From positions 1,178,001 through 1,242,000 of the forward strand of contig NZ_JAPEMC010000001.1 in NCBI RefSeq assembly GCF_026343115.1: a DNA stretch of 64,000 nt, written 5' to 3'. The notes under the pieces were generated by a model, which saw nothing but the letters and a program-made list of their open reading frames with translations, made no database searches and was not told where the DNA came from. Each line of letters opens with the position of its first letter. Within the stretch, counting starts at the first letter, position 1. This DNA is from Streptomyces sp. NBC_00102 (GTDB taxonomy: Bacteria; Actinomycetota; Actinomycetes; Streptomycetales; Streptomycetaceae). The position numbers and the translations under genes are program-made. Of this stretch, positions 16,423 through 24,342 are shown in pieces.

Positions 16423-17355
16423 GTGGAGAACGAGCGGCGCGAGCCGTCTACCGGGGGTGGGGACGTGGCGGAGAGCAGCCGGACCGGGAGCCCCGTGGCG
16501 CGCGGTTACCCGCATCTGCACACGGTCAGGGCCGCGATCACCGCGCTCCACCGGCGCCTGGGCGCCGAGGGCGTGCGCGCGTACGCGTCGAGCCTGCCGG
16601 CGGCGGAGGTCGCGTTCACGGACGCCGAGGAACTGTACGCGGGCGCCCAGCGGATCGCCCGGGCGACGGTGCTGCATCTGCGGCTGCCCGATGCCCGCGT
16701 GATCGTCGGCTTCCGTCGGACGGAACACGCCGCGACCGTCGAACTCGGCGCGGGACCCGAGTACTTCGTGGAGCTGAACGACCGTTTCCGGTCCCACCGG
16801 CGCGACGTCGGGGCCGCGCTGGCGCACGAGGTGACCCATGTGCTGCTGCACCGGCTGGGGCTGGAGTTCACCGGTGAGCGGGAGAACGAGATCCTCACCG
16901 ACACGGTGGCGGTCTATCTCGGCGCGGGCTGGCTGCTGCTGGACGCGTACCGGCAGGACGCGCTGACCCGCCAGAAGCTGGGCTATCTGACCCCGGAGGA
17001 GTTCGGGTACGTCCTGGCGAAGAGGTCGCTGGCGTTCGGCGAGGACCCTTCGCCGTGGTTCACCAGCCCGCAGGCGTACCAGGCGTACACCGAGGGCCGG
17101 TCCAGGGCGCTGCGGGACCTGCGGGTGCCGCCGCTGCGGGCGGCGGGCGCGATGGGCCGGGCCCGGTACGCCCGGGACCGGCACCGGGGGGCCGCGGCGT
17201 CCGGCGCCCCGTACGCCTTCGAGGGCGGCGGCGGGCCGGTGGCACGGGTGCTGTTCGACTGTCCGGTGTGCCACCAGCGGCTCCGGGTGCCGGTACGCGG
17301 CCCGGTCCGGGCCCGCTGCGGGGTGTGCGGGACCCAGTGGGAGTGCGACACCTGA
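16423..17355 (+). CDS. Hypothetical protein with HExxH site and C-terminal zinc ribbon
   Basis: 310 residues, no family name recognised. The middle has ALAHEVTHVLLHRLGLEF (about residue 130), an HExxH zinc-peptidase type motif, followed by LTDTVAVYLGAG, which could supply the third ligand as in gluzincin-like families. The C-terminal 35 residues form a zinc ribbon with CPVC and CGVC knuckles, after an Ala/Gly/Arg-rich linker. There is no signal peptide or membrane helix, so it is cytoplasmic. GTG 16465 is an alternative start preceded by a G-rich stretch. It lies divergent from the chorismate mutase gene and convergent with the MpaB gene. Peptidase activity is inference. Confidence 0.7.
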   Translation: MENERREPSTGGGDVAESSRTGSPVARGYPHLHTVRAAITALHRRLGAEGVRAYASSLPAAEVAFTDAEELYAGAQRIARATVLHLRLPDARVIVGFRRTEHAATVELGAGPEYFVELNDRFRSHRRDVGAALAHEVTHVLLHRLGLEFTGERENEILTDTVAVYLGAGWLLLDAYRQDALTRQKLGYLTPEEFGYVLAKRSLAFGEDPSPWFTSPQAYQAYTEGRSRALRDLRVPPLRAAGAMGRARYARDRHRGAAASGAPYAFEGGGGPVARVLFDCPVCHQRLRVPVRGPVRARCGVCGTQWECDT

Positions 17356-17406
17356 GCCACCGGGTCCGCGTCTCCCCCGGCCGGCCCGAACGGTCCCGGC
17401 CGAGGG

Positions 17407-18564
17407 TCAGACGACCGGGGCGGGCGGGGTCCACCGGCGGTTGCGGGGGACGGCGGTGCTGAGGCCGTACTCCTTCTTGAGCTGTTCGGGGATCGCGTAG
17501 TGCATCACCCGGCCCCGGGTGAGCGAGGAGAGCTCGAACAGGGTGGTGAAGTGGCCGAGGCGGTCCAGGGCCCAGGCCCCGAGCGGTGAGCGGTCCTCGA
17601 TCGTCTCCAGTACGTTCATCAGCGCGGGGGCGGCCTTGACGAGGGTGTCCCAGGGGGTGCGGGCCACGCCGAGCCAGTCGGCGCAGGTGTCGCCGATCAG
17701 GTGGCGGATCAGCGCGGAGACGACCGGGTCGAGCAGGGTTCCGGGGACCACCTCCTCGTACAGGTCGACCAACTGCCGGGTGAGGGCGGCCCCTTCGTCG
17801 CTGGGGCCCATGTGCCGGGTCATGTAGAGGTCGGAGAAGGCGCGGGCCTGGTCCAGGTCCCCCGGCGCGTGCTCCTGGTCGACGCCGAGCATCGCCCCGA
17901 CGACGCGCCAGGCGTAGTGGTAGGCCTCCGCGCCCTCCTCGCTCATGTGGATGCCGAGCCGGTGCAGGGCGTCCAGGACCTGGATCGAGAACATCATCTG
18001 ACCCCCGATCATGTCCTCCTGGCAGATCGGTGTGCCGAGGGCCCCGGTGTCCCAGCGGCCCTCGCGCCGCAGGTGGTAGCGGATGGAGGCATGGAGCAGG
18101 CGCACCTTCTGGGCGGCGGGCAGGAAGCGTCCGCCGGCCTCGAAGGCGTCGGGCTGCATGAGGTAGACGGTGAACTGCCCGGTCTCCGCCATGCGTTTGG
18201 AGGGGTAGTTCAGGGAGTGCGTGGCCGAGAGGAGCTTCGCGATGTGCGGGACGACGTAGCAGGCGGGCATGGCGGCGAACGACAGGGCGGTGGAGATGTG
18301 CACGTTGTTGTCGATGAAGAAGAGCCGCGCCCTCTCCATCTCCTCCCAGTCGACCCAGGAGGGCGGGCTGCCGGTCTCGTGCAGGTACGCGCGGGCGACG
18401 TCCGGCAGCCCGTCCGGGAGGGGCTGCCCGGCCACCGAGACGTACCGCATCAGGGTGTTGAACTTACCCGTCTCGCCGCGCTCGAAGAGGGTGGCCACCG
18501 TGGCGTCGGCGAGTTCGTCGCCGCTCTGCCGCAGCGCGTTCATGGACTGTTCGGTCGGGTACAC
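17407..18564 (-). CDS. MpaB-family oxygenase (DUF2236, latex-clearing-protein-like)
   Basis: The family holds b-type haem oxygenases, including the rubber-cleaving Lcp of Streptomyces and fungal MpaB, which cleaves a farnesyl side chain. The 385-residue protein contains VRLLHASIRYHLR, which resembles the Lcp haem region (RLLHAxIR, with the proximal His), preceded by FDN-like and GQFTVYLM segments. Unlike Lcp, no Tat signal is present, so it should be cytoplasmic. I chose GTG 18564 for its AAGGAG at good spacing; the long upstream extension is noise. It lies 76 bp downstream of a polyprenyl synthase gene on the same strand, suggesting an isoprenoid substrate (inference). Confidence 0.82.
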   Translation of the reverse strand: MYPTEQSMNALRQSGDELADATVATLFERGETGKFNTLMRYVSVAGQPLPDGLPDVARAYLHETGSPPSWVDWEEMERARLFFIDNNVHISTALSFAAMPACYVVPHIAKLLSATHSLNYPSKRMAETGQFTVYLMQPDAFEAGGRFLPAAQKVRLLHASIRYHLRREGRWDTGALGTPICQEDMIGGQMMFSIQVLDALHRLGIHMSEEGAEAYHYAWRVVGAMLGVDQEHAPGDLDQARAFSDLYMTRHMGPSDEGAALTRQLVDLYEEVVPGTLLDPVVSALIRHLIGDTCADWLGVARTPWDTLVKAAPALMNVLETIEDRSPLGAWALDRLGHFTTLFELSSLTRGRVMHYAIPEQLKKEYGLSTAVPRNRRWTPPAPVV

Positions 18565-18640
18565 GGGTGGCTCCTTGGGACTTTCCGTGAGGGTGCGCCC
18601 TCGACGCGTGGCCGGCCGGGGCTCGGTGCGGGAGGGGGCG

Positions 18641-19786
18641 TCAGGCGGGGCGGGTGGTGACCGCGGTGGCCAGGTGGGTGAGGGCGGTGTGCGCGGGGGC
18701 GGGCAGGCCGGCTCCATCGATCGCACGGGTGGCGAGGGAGACCCGGTCGCCGATCATGCGCTCGACGCGGGCGCGCGCGCCGGTGGACTCCACGACCCCC
18801 CGTACCAGGTCGAGTTGGGCGTCGGTGAGGGCGGAACGCCCGAGGAGCCGGGTGAGTTCGCGGCGTTCGGCCGGGGCGGCTTCGGCGAGGGCGTGGGCGA
18901 TCAGCGCGGTGGGCCGGGCGCCGGTGATGTCGTCGGTGTTGGCCTTGCCGGTGTGTTCCGGTTCGCCGAAGAGGCCGAGCAGGTCGTCGCGGAGCTGGAA
19001 CGCCTCGCCGAGCGGCAGCCCGTACGCGGTGAAGGCCTCCCGCAGGTCGGCGTCCCCGCCGGCGAGCGCGGCCCCGATGTGCAGCGGGTGTTCGACGGTG
19101 TACTTGGCGGTCTTGTACCGGATCACCTTCAGCGACCGCGCCACGTCGGGCGGTCCGGCGGTGCGCAGGATCTCCAGGGCCTCGCCGGCGACGAGTTCGC
19201 GTGCCAGTACGCCCCAGAGCGGGCGGCCCCGGGCCAGGTAGGCGCCGGGCAGGCCGCAGCCGGTGAAGAGCTGTCCGGCCCAGGACATCAGCAGGTCGCC
19301 GGCGAGCATGGCGAGGGAGGCGGCGCGGGGGTTCACCCGGGTCCCCCGGGTGCCGCGCGTGAGGGCGGAGCGCAGGGCGACGTGGGCGGTGGGCAGACCG
19401 TGGCGGAGGTGGCTGTCGTCGATGATGTCGTCGTGGACGACGGCTGCCGCGTGGACGAGTTCCATGCTGGCCGCCGCCCGGACCATGGCCTCGCTGTCCG
19501 GCTGCCGCGCCGACCGCCAGCCCCAGTAGCAGAAGGCCGACCGCAGCCGTTTGCCGTGGGCGGTGGCGTCCGCCAGGACGGCCGCGAGCGGGGCGAGGTC
19601 CTCGTCGACGGCGAGCAGCGCCTCGGTCTCCGCGTCGGTGAACCGGCGCAGCTCGTGGTCCACCCGGGCGCGCAGCGCGGCGAGTTCCGTCGGCTCGGCG
19701 GGGGCGGGGACGGGGGACGACGGTGAGCGGGGTGCCGGCATGGCGAGGGCCGGAAGTCCGGGGGCGAGGCTCGTGGTCTCAGGCAC
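18641..19786 (-). CDS. Polyprenyl synthetase (trans-isoprenyl diphosphate synthase)
   Basis: Condenses allylic diphosphates with IPP. The 381-residue protein has HGKRLRSAF (IPP binding), a first Asp-rich motif DDIIDD after ELVHAAAVVH, and a second motif in FQLRDDLLGLFG. The residues before the first motif (SMELVHAA) set product length, but I cannot read chain length reliably. The first ~35 residues are Pro/Ala-rich. Its start overlaps the end of the upstream 90-residue gene by 8 bp, and MpaB follows, so the three probably form one transcript. Confidence 0.9.
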   Translation of the reverse strand: MPETTSLAPGLPALAMPAPRSPSSPVPAPAEPTELAALRARVDHELRRFTDAETEALLAVDEDLAPLAAVLADATAHGKRLRSAFCYWGWRSARQPDSEAMVRAAASMELVHAAAVVHDDIIDDSHLRHGLPTAHVALRSALTRGTRGTRVNPRAASLAMLAGDLLMSWAGQLFTGCGLPGAYLARGRPLWGVLARELVAGEALEILRTAGPPDVARSLKVIRYKTAKYTVEHPLHIGAALAGGDADLREAFTAYGLPLGEAFQLRDDLLGLFGEPEHTGKANTDDITGARPTALIAHALAEAAPAERRELTRLLGRSALTDAQLDLVRGVVESTGARARVERMIGDRVSLATRAIDGAGLPAPAHTALTHLATAVTTRPA

Positions 19787-20051
19787 CGGGCCCGCCCGCG
19801 CCCTGGTGACGGGCGTGGCGCGCGAGGATCTCCAGGTGTGCGGGACCGGTGCCCACCCGGTCGAGGGCCAGCCTGCCGCGGGCCCGCAGGTCCTGCTCCC
19901 CCTGCTGGGCGAGGTCGGTGAGGTCCGAGCGGCCGAGCACTCCGCGCGCGGCCGACCAGGCGGCCGTGCAGGTGGTCAGGGCCAGGTCGGCCAGACCGGC
20001 GGCGAGCAGGACCGGCCCGCCCCCGCCGTCCCCCCGGGTCTGCGATGTCAT
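19779..20051 (-). CDS. Small hypothetical protein coupled to the polyprenyl synthetase
   Basis: 90 residues, Ala/Leu-rich with one weakly hydrophobic stretch (VLLAAGLADLALTTC) and a charged helical part (LAQQGEQDLRARGRLALDRV). No family recognised. ATG 20051 follows a GGGGAGGGG sequence; earlier in-frame starts lack one. Its stop lies 8 bp inside the polyprenyl synthetase gene, so the two are translationally coupled and probably act together, perhaps as an accessory subunit. Confidence 0.65.
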   Translation of the reverse strand: MTSQTRGDGGGGPVLLAAGLADLALTTCTAAWSAARGVLGRSDLTDLAQQGEQDLRARGRLALDRVGTGPAHLEILARHARHQGAGGPGA

Positions 20052-20300
20052 GTGGTGCCCGCCCCTCCCCTGCCGTGCGACGCCGCTCCGGCGCCGTTCG
20101 GTGGGCAGGCTGCCCCGGCGGAGGGCGGGGGAAGCCCCGGCCACCCCATGTGATGATCACTCGTTCGCCCGTACTACTCCCGGCCGTCCCGGGCCCGGGA
20201 CGCGCCGCCCGGGTGCGCCCCGGACAGCACGACGCCCGGTCCGGAGAACCGGACCGGGCGTCGCCCTTCGTTTCCTGTACGTCCCGGGGGACGCGCCGCC

Positions 20301-22088
20301 TTACGCGGCCCGGCGGGTCCGGGGTGCGCCCCCGCCGTTGCCGCCGTTGCCGCGGCCCGCACCGGCGGGACGGCCGGAGCCGGTGCCCGTGCGGCCCGAA
20401 CCGGTGCGGCCAGCGCTCGCGCCCGTACGCCCGGAGCCCGCACCGCGGGCCTCGCCGCGCGGCGCGCCGGCGGAGGCTCCGCCGCGGCCGCCGCCGTTGC
20501 CCGTACCGCGGGCGCCGCCGTTGCCCGTACCGCGGGCGCCGCCGCCGTTGCCGGTGGTGCGGGCGCCGCCGGTGGCGCTGCCCGTACCGCCGGCGGAGGC
20601 AGCCGCACCGCCCGCGCCGCCTCGGCGGCCCCGGCCCCGGCTGCCCGAGCGGGTGGTGGTGCCGGTGCCGGCCGCGCCACCGGAGCGGGTGCGCTGCTTC
20701 GGCGGGGTCGGCTGCGGCACCTCGATGACGACCGCGATGCCGGAGGGCTCGCGGGCGCCGGTGATCCGGCTGAGCTCCGGGTCGCTGGAGGTGATGCGGG
20801 TGGTGTGCGGGGCGATGCCCGCGTCCTGCATGAGGCGGGTCATGTCCCGCTTCTCCTCGGGCAGCACCAGCGTGACGACGCTGCCGGACTCGCCGGCGCG
20901 CGCGGTACGGCCGCCGCGGTGGAGGTAGTCCTTGTGGTCGGTGGGCGGGTCCACGTTGACGACGAGGTCGAGGTCGTCGACGTGGATGCCGCGGGCCGCC
21001 ACGTTGGTCGCGACGAGCGCCGTGACCTGGCCGTCCTTGAACTGGTCCAGGGTGCGGTTGCGCTGCGGCTGGGACCGGCCGCCGTGCAGGGCGGCGGCGC
21101 GGACACCGGCGGCGAGCAGGCGCTTGGCGAAGCGGTCGGCGGCACGCTTGGTGTCGACGAACATGATCACGCGGCCCTCGCGGGCGGCGATCTTGGTGGC
21201 GACGGCCTTCTTGTCGGTGTCGTCCAGCACGTGCAGCACGTGGTGCTCCATCGTGGTGACGGCGCCGGCCGACGGGTCGACGGAGTGCACGACCGGGTCG
21301 GTCAGGAACATCTTGACCAGCCGGTCGATGTTCTTGTCCAGGGTGGCGGAGAAGAGCATCCGCTGGCCGTCCGCCTCGACCTGCTTGAGCAGGGCGGTGA
21401 CCTGCGGCATGAAGCCCATGTCGGCCATCTGGTCGGCCTCGTCGAGGACCGTGATGGAGACCTCGTCCAGGCGGCAGTCGCCGCGCTCGATGAGGTCCTT
21501 CAGCCGGCCCGGGGTCGCGACGAGCACCTCGGCACCACGCCGGAGCGTGGCGGCCTGCTTGGTGAGGGACATGCCGCCGACCACGGTCGCCAGCCGCAGG
21601 TTCACGGAGGTGGCGTACGGGGTGAGCGCGTCGGTCACCTGCTGGGCGAGCTCGCGGGTCGGGACGAGGACCAGGGCCAGCGGGGCGCGGGGCTCGCTGC
21701 GGCGTCCGGCGGTACGGGCCAGCAGCGCGAGGCCGAAGGCCAGCGTCTTGCCGGAGCCGGTACGGCCGCGGCCGAGGATGTCCCGGCCGGCGAGCGAGTT
21801 CGGCAGGGTGGCGCCCTGGATCGGGAAGGGGTCGGTGACACCCTGCGCGGCGAGCGTCTTCAGCAGCGCGGCGGGCATGTCCAGCTCGGCGAACGCCTCG
21901 ACGGCGGGCAGAGCGGGGGTGAGGGTCTCCGGCAGGGCGAACTCGCCACCCTGCGGAGCGGCGGGGCGGCGGCGCGCGGGGGCCTTGCCGGCTCCCCGGC
22001 GGGCGGGGGCGGCCTGGGACTGGGCGCGGCCCCGTCCACTCGGCTGACGGTTGCCGGCCGGGCGGTCCTGGCGTTCGAAGCGGGTCAT
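20301..22088 (-). CDS. DEAD-box RNA helicase
   Basis: ATP-dependent RNA unwinding protein, probably for cold adaptation or ribosome assembly. The 595 residues carry all core motifs: Q motif (FPIQGATLP), motif I GRTGSGKT, Ia PTRELAQQV, GG, TPGRLKDL, motif II with VLDEADQM, motif III SAT, and motif VI HRGGRTARAG. After about residue 440 the protein is a long Gly/Arg/Ala/Thr low-complexity tail with RGG- and GTGNGG-type repeats, as in RNA-binding tails of such helicases. The start is ATG 22088, with AGGAGGGA at proper spacing. It lies downstream of a cold shock gene on the same strand, with a strong terminator between them. Confidence 0.93.
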   Translation of the reverse strand: MTRFERQDRPAGNRQPSGRGRAQSQAAPARRGAGKAPARRRPAAPQGGEFALPETLTPALPAVEAFAELDMPAALLKTLAAQGVTDPFPIQGATLPNSLAGRDILGRGRTGSGKTLAFGLALLARTAGRRSEPRAPLALVLVPTRELAQQVTDALTPYATSVNLRLATVVGGMSLTKQAATLRRGAEVLVATPGRLKDLIERGDCRLDEVSITVLDEADQMADMGFMPQVTALLKQVEADGQRMLFSATLDKNIDRLVKMFLTDPVVHSVDPSAGAVTTMEHHVLHVLDDTDKKAVATKIAAREGRVIMFVDTKRAADRFAKRLLAAGVRAAALHGGRSQPQRNRTLDQFKDGQVTALVATNVAARGIHVDDLDLVVNVDPPTDHKDYLHRGGRTARAGESGSVVTLVLPEEKRDMTRLMQDAGIAPHTTRITSSDPELSRITGAREPSGIAVVIEVPQPTPPKQRTRSGGAAGTGTTTRSGSRGRGRRGGAGGAAASAGGTGSATGGARTTGNGGGARGTGNGGARGTGNGGGRGGASAGAPRGEARGAGSGRTGASAGRTGSGRTGTGSGRPAGAGRGNGGNGGGAPRTRRAA

Positions 22089-22215
22089 ACGGAATTTCCC
22101 TCCTGGGGGATTCCTGGGTCGCTGCGACATGCTCTTCGGACCGCTTTCATGTGCGCCCCAGGATGCGGCACATGGCGGGTGCTCCGGCGACAGGACGTCC
22201 CGGAGACAGCACAAA

Positions 22216-22248
22216 CCGGGGCCCGCACCGTGAAGGTGCGAGCCCCGG
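22216..22248 (-). terminator. Terminator of the cold shock gene
   Basis: A 14-bp stem (22216-22229 with 22235-22248) including one G-U pair in the minus-strand RNA, 5-nt loop, followed by TTTGT on the minus strand. Confidence 0.8.
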
Positions 22249-22272
22249 CTGCGAGGTACGCGTCCGGCCGAA

Positions 22273-22476
22273 TTAGGCGGGGACGATGTTCTCCGCCTGC
22301 GGGCCCTTCTGGCCCTGCGTGACGTCGAAGGAGACCTTCTGGCCCTCCTGGAGCTCACGGAAGCCCGAGGTGGCGATGTTGGAGTAGTGGGCGAAGACGT
22401 CGGCGCCGCCGCCGTCCTGCTCGATGAAGCCGAAGCCCTTTTCCGAGTTGAACCACTTCACGGTTCCAGTAGCCAT
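22273..22476 (-). CDS. Cold shock protein, CspA family
   Basis: A 67-residue single-stranded nucleic acid binding protein acting as an RNA chaperone. RNP1 (KGFGFIEQD) and RNP2 (DVFAHYS) are both present on the five-strand cold-shock-domain layout, and it starts [14 protein letters not shown] as usual. AGGAGAATGAC before the ATG is a good RBS. A leader with a stable hairpin about 100-130 nt upstream is typical of cold-inducible csp genes. The neighbouring DEAD-box helicase fits a cold-response pairing. Confidence 0.97.
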   Translation of the reverse strand: MATGTVKWFNSEKGFGFIEQDGGGADVFAHYSNIATSGFRELQEGQKVSFDVTQGQKGPQAENIVPA

Positions 22477-22792
22477 GTCATTCTCCTAAAAGAGGTGCAG
22501 TGCCGAGAATCCGCACTTCACGAATTCCAAGTCGCCGCATTGAGCCCCATCCGGAGAAAGCCGGAAAACAATAATGCGCCTGAGGAAGCATTCCCGTCAG
22601 GCGCACATAAAGTTCATGGGTACCAAAACTGCAACTGGAACACCGTAGCACGTCCTCCCGGCGGGTGGTGGATCTTGAGGCTCCGGATCGCGGAAACTTG
22701 CCCGCCGGGGGCCCGCAGGCCCCCCACCAGGCGGTTGCGGCGGGTCGCGGGGAGACGCGACTCACCCGGGCGACCGCACCCCTCCCCCGGCG
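22477..22792. other. Leader/intergenic region between the ArsR-like gene and the cold shock gene
   Basis: 316 bp. It contains the cspA RBS and leader, an AT-richer stretch (about 22500-22640) and the hairpin at 22576-22604. A promoter for cspA must be here; candidates such as TTGCAG...TTTATG on the minus strand (about 22600-22635) are weak. Confidence 0.45.
22576..22604 (-). terminator. Hairpin with T-rich tail: ArsR-gene terminator or cspA leader element
   Basis: An 8-bp perfect stem, GCGCCTGA (22576-22583) with TCAGGCGC (22597-22604), and a 13-nt loop. On the minus strand it is followed by ATTATTGTTTT. This shape is an intrinsic terminator and lies both after the upstream ArsR-like gene and within the probable cspA leader, so it may act as an attenuator. 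Confidence 0.55.
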
Positions 22793-23470
22793 TCAGGCGT
22801 CCGGGCCGCCCTCGGGCAGCAGCGGGAAGAGCCGTGTGACGACGGCGACAGGGAGGGCGCCCTCGGGGCGCGTGGCGGGGTCGCGGTCGCGTTCCCGGTA
22901 CCCGGCCAGCAGGCGCGTGACGAAGGCGGCGACTTCGGCAGCCTCCTCCGGAGTGAGGTGGACGACGGCGCTGAAGGACGGGTCGCCGCGCCAGGGCACC
23001 GGAGCCTCGTCCCGGCGAGCGAGCCAGTGCCGGTAGCTCTCGCCCTCCAGCCCCCGGGAGAGCACGCCGAAGGGCTCCGGCACAGGCGTTCCGGCCGGCC
23101 CGCGGCCCGGCACGGCCCTCCCGCGCGCCGCCCCGTCCCCACCGGGCCGCCGGGGCTGCTCACCGCTCCCCCACCGCAGTCGCCACGGCTTGGCCCGTCC
23201 GTGACTGTCCGGGACCTCCTCGATCAGGCCGTGACGGGCCAGCTGTCGCAAGTGGAAGGAGCAGAGCCCTGAGCTGTGGCCGAGACGGCTCGCGGCCTCG
23301 GTCGAGGTGAGCGTCCCCTTCTCGGCGAGGAGGTCCAGCAGGGCGAGGCGCAGGGGGTGGTCGGGGAGCGGCTCCCCGGCATCCTCGCGCGGGACCTCCA
23401 CGACTGGGGCGGCCTCGGCCGGGGCGCCCTTGCGCGGGGTGCGGTTCTCTGCGATGTCCTCGTCAGTCAC
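22793..23470 (-). CDS. ArsR-family winged helix-turn-helix regulator
   Basis: 225 residues from GTG 23470. An ArsR-like winged HTH covers about residues 34-95: DHPLRLALLDLLAEKG, the TEAASRLG helix, SSGLCSFHLRQLARHGLI recognition helix and a wing. No metal-binding ELCVCDL box is visible, so a non-metal signal is likely. The C-terminal half (YRHWLARRDEAPVPW, LTPEEAAEVAAFVTRLL) resembles the effector part of HTH_20-type regulators. Two identical palindromes begin exactly at the start codon, implying autorepression. It is divergent from the deformylase gene, which is probably co-regulated. Confidence 0.85.
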   Translation of the reverse strand: MTDEDIAENRTPRKGAPAEAAPVVEVPREDAGEPLPDHPLRLALLDLLAEKGTLTSTEAASRLGHSSGLCSFHLRQLARHGLIEEVPDSHGRAKPWRLRWGSGEQPRRPGGDGAARGRAVPGRGPAGTPVPEPFGVLSRGLEGESYRHWLARRDEAPVPWRGDPSFSAVVHLTPEEAAEVAAFVTRLLAGYRERDRDPATRPEGALPVAVVTRLFPLLPEGGPDA

Positions 23471-23496
23471 TTTGCAAAGTCTGCTACTTTGCAAAG
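23470..23496. promoter_or_regulatory. Twin palindromic operators (CTTTGCAAAG) between the ArsR-like gene and def
   Basis: The 10-bp palindrome CTTTGCAAAG occurs at 23470-23479 and 23487-23496, centres 17 bp apart. The first copy includes the first base of the GTG start codon of the regulator. On the minus strand the operators surround TAGCAG (complement of 23481-23486), downstream of TTGACC (complement of 23502-23507). The 15-bp spacing is short, but a leaderless transcript is plausible. Confidence 0.7.
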
Positions 23497-23566
23497 CATC
23501 TGGTCAAGCGCTTTCGGCCGTGGCGTGCGCCCGGCTGCGCCACAGACGCGAAGGGCGTTGATCTTC

Positions 23567-24229
23567 ATGACGGACGCGTTCGACGGGCCCCGCCCGAGCG
23601 GCGGGGTACGCGTACAGGGGGTGCCCGTGGCCTCGTATCCCAGGCGGGTACCGGAAGCCGTGCGGGGTGAGGTGCGGCGGATCACCGTCGTCGGCGAGGA
23701 GGTACTGCACCGCCCCTGCCGGGAAGTCACCACCTTCGGCACACCCGGGCTCTCCCGCCTGGTCGACGACATGTTCGCCACCAACGAGGCGGCCGAGGGC
23801 GCGGGGCTGGCCGCCAATCAGGTGGGCGAGGACCTGCGGCTCTTCGTGTGGGACATCACGGACGACTGGGGCGTTCGGCACGTGGGCCACATCGCCAACC
23901 CCGTACTCGACGAACTCCCCGCCGGGCAGCGCCACTTGATCGACGAGGCGGAAGGGTGCCTCTCCGTGCCGGGTCCCTACCGGACGGTGCCCCGCCCGGG
24001 CCTCGCCGTCGTACGGGGGACGGACAAGGACGGTGCGCCTCTGGTGATCGAGGGCCGGGGGTACTTCGCGCGGTGCCTCCAGCACGAGACCGACCACCTG
24101 GAGGGCCGCCTCTACCTCGACCGGCTCGCCCGGCGGGAGCGGCAGTCGGCCCTGCGCGAGATGGCCGTGTCGGCGGACGCGGTGCACGCGCGCCGGGCCG
24201 CCCGGGCGGCCGGACTCGGCCGGGGGTGA
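23567..24229 (+). CDS. def: Peptide deformylase
   Basis: Metalloenzyme removing the formyl group from nascent proteins. The 220-residue protein has all three signature motifs: motif 1 GAGLAANQVG, motif 2 EGCLSVP (Cys ligand) and motif 3 QHETDHLEG (two His ligands and catalytic Glu). The N-terminal ~35 residues are extra compared with short bacterial Def. I chose ATG 23567; the region upstream in frame overlaps the divergent regulator. This is probably an additional deformylase, since it sits away from fmt and next to a dedicated ArsR-like repressor. A regulated copy could provide resistance to deformylase inhibitors (inference). The 3' end lies in a 20-bp tandem repeat. Confidence 0.93.
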   Translation: MTDAFDGPRPSGGVRVQGVPVASYPRRVPEAVRGEVRRITVVGEEVLHRPCREVTTFGTPGLSRLVDDMFATNEAAEGAGLAANQVGEDLRLFVWDITDDWGVRHVGHIANPVLDELPAGQRHLIDEAEGCLSVPGPYRTVPRPGLAVVRGTDKDGAPLVIEGRGYFARCLQHETDHLEGRLYLDRLARRERQSALREMAVSADAVHARRAARAAGLGRG

Positions 24230-24270
24230 ACGGACTGGGTCGGGGGTGAACGGACTGGACCGGGGGGTGA
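24211..24270. repeat. 20-bp tandem repeat spanning the def stop codon (3 copies)
   Basis: Three consecutive 20-bp units (24211-24230, 24231-24250, 24251-24270) differ at a few positions. Each contains GGGGGTGA or similar, so the TGA stop codon is itself repeated. Slippage here would leave the protein end nearly unchanged. Confidence 0.85.
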
Positions 24271-24342
24271 CCGGACGGTGCCGGCCCCCGGCCCCCTCTC
24301 CGGCCGCCCCTCCCCCCGCGACGCGGAAGACCGCGCCGCGCC

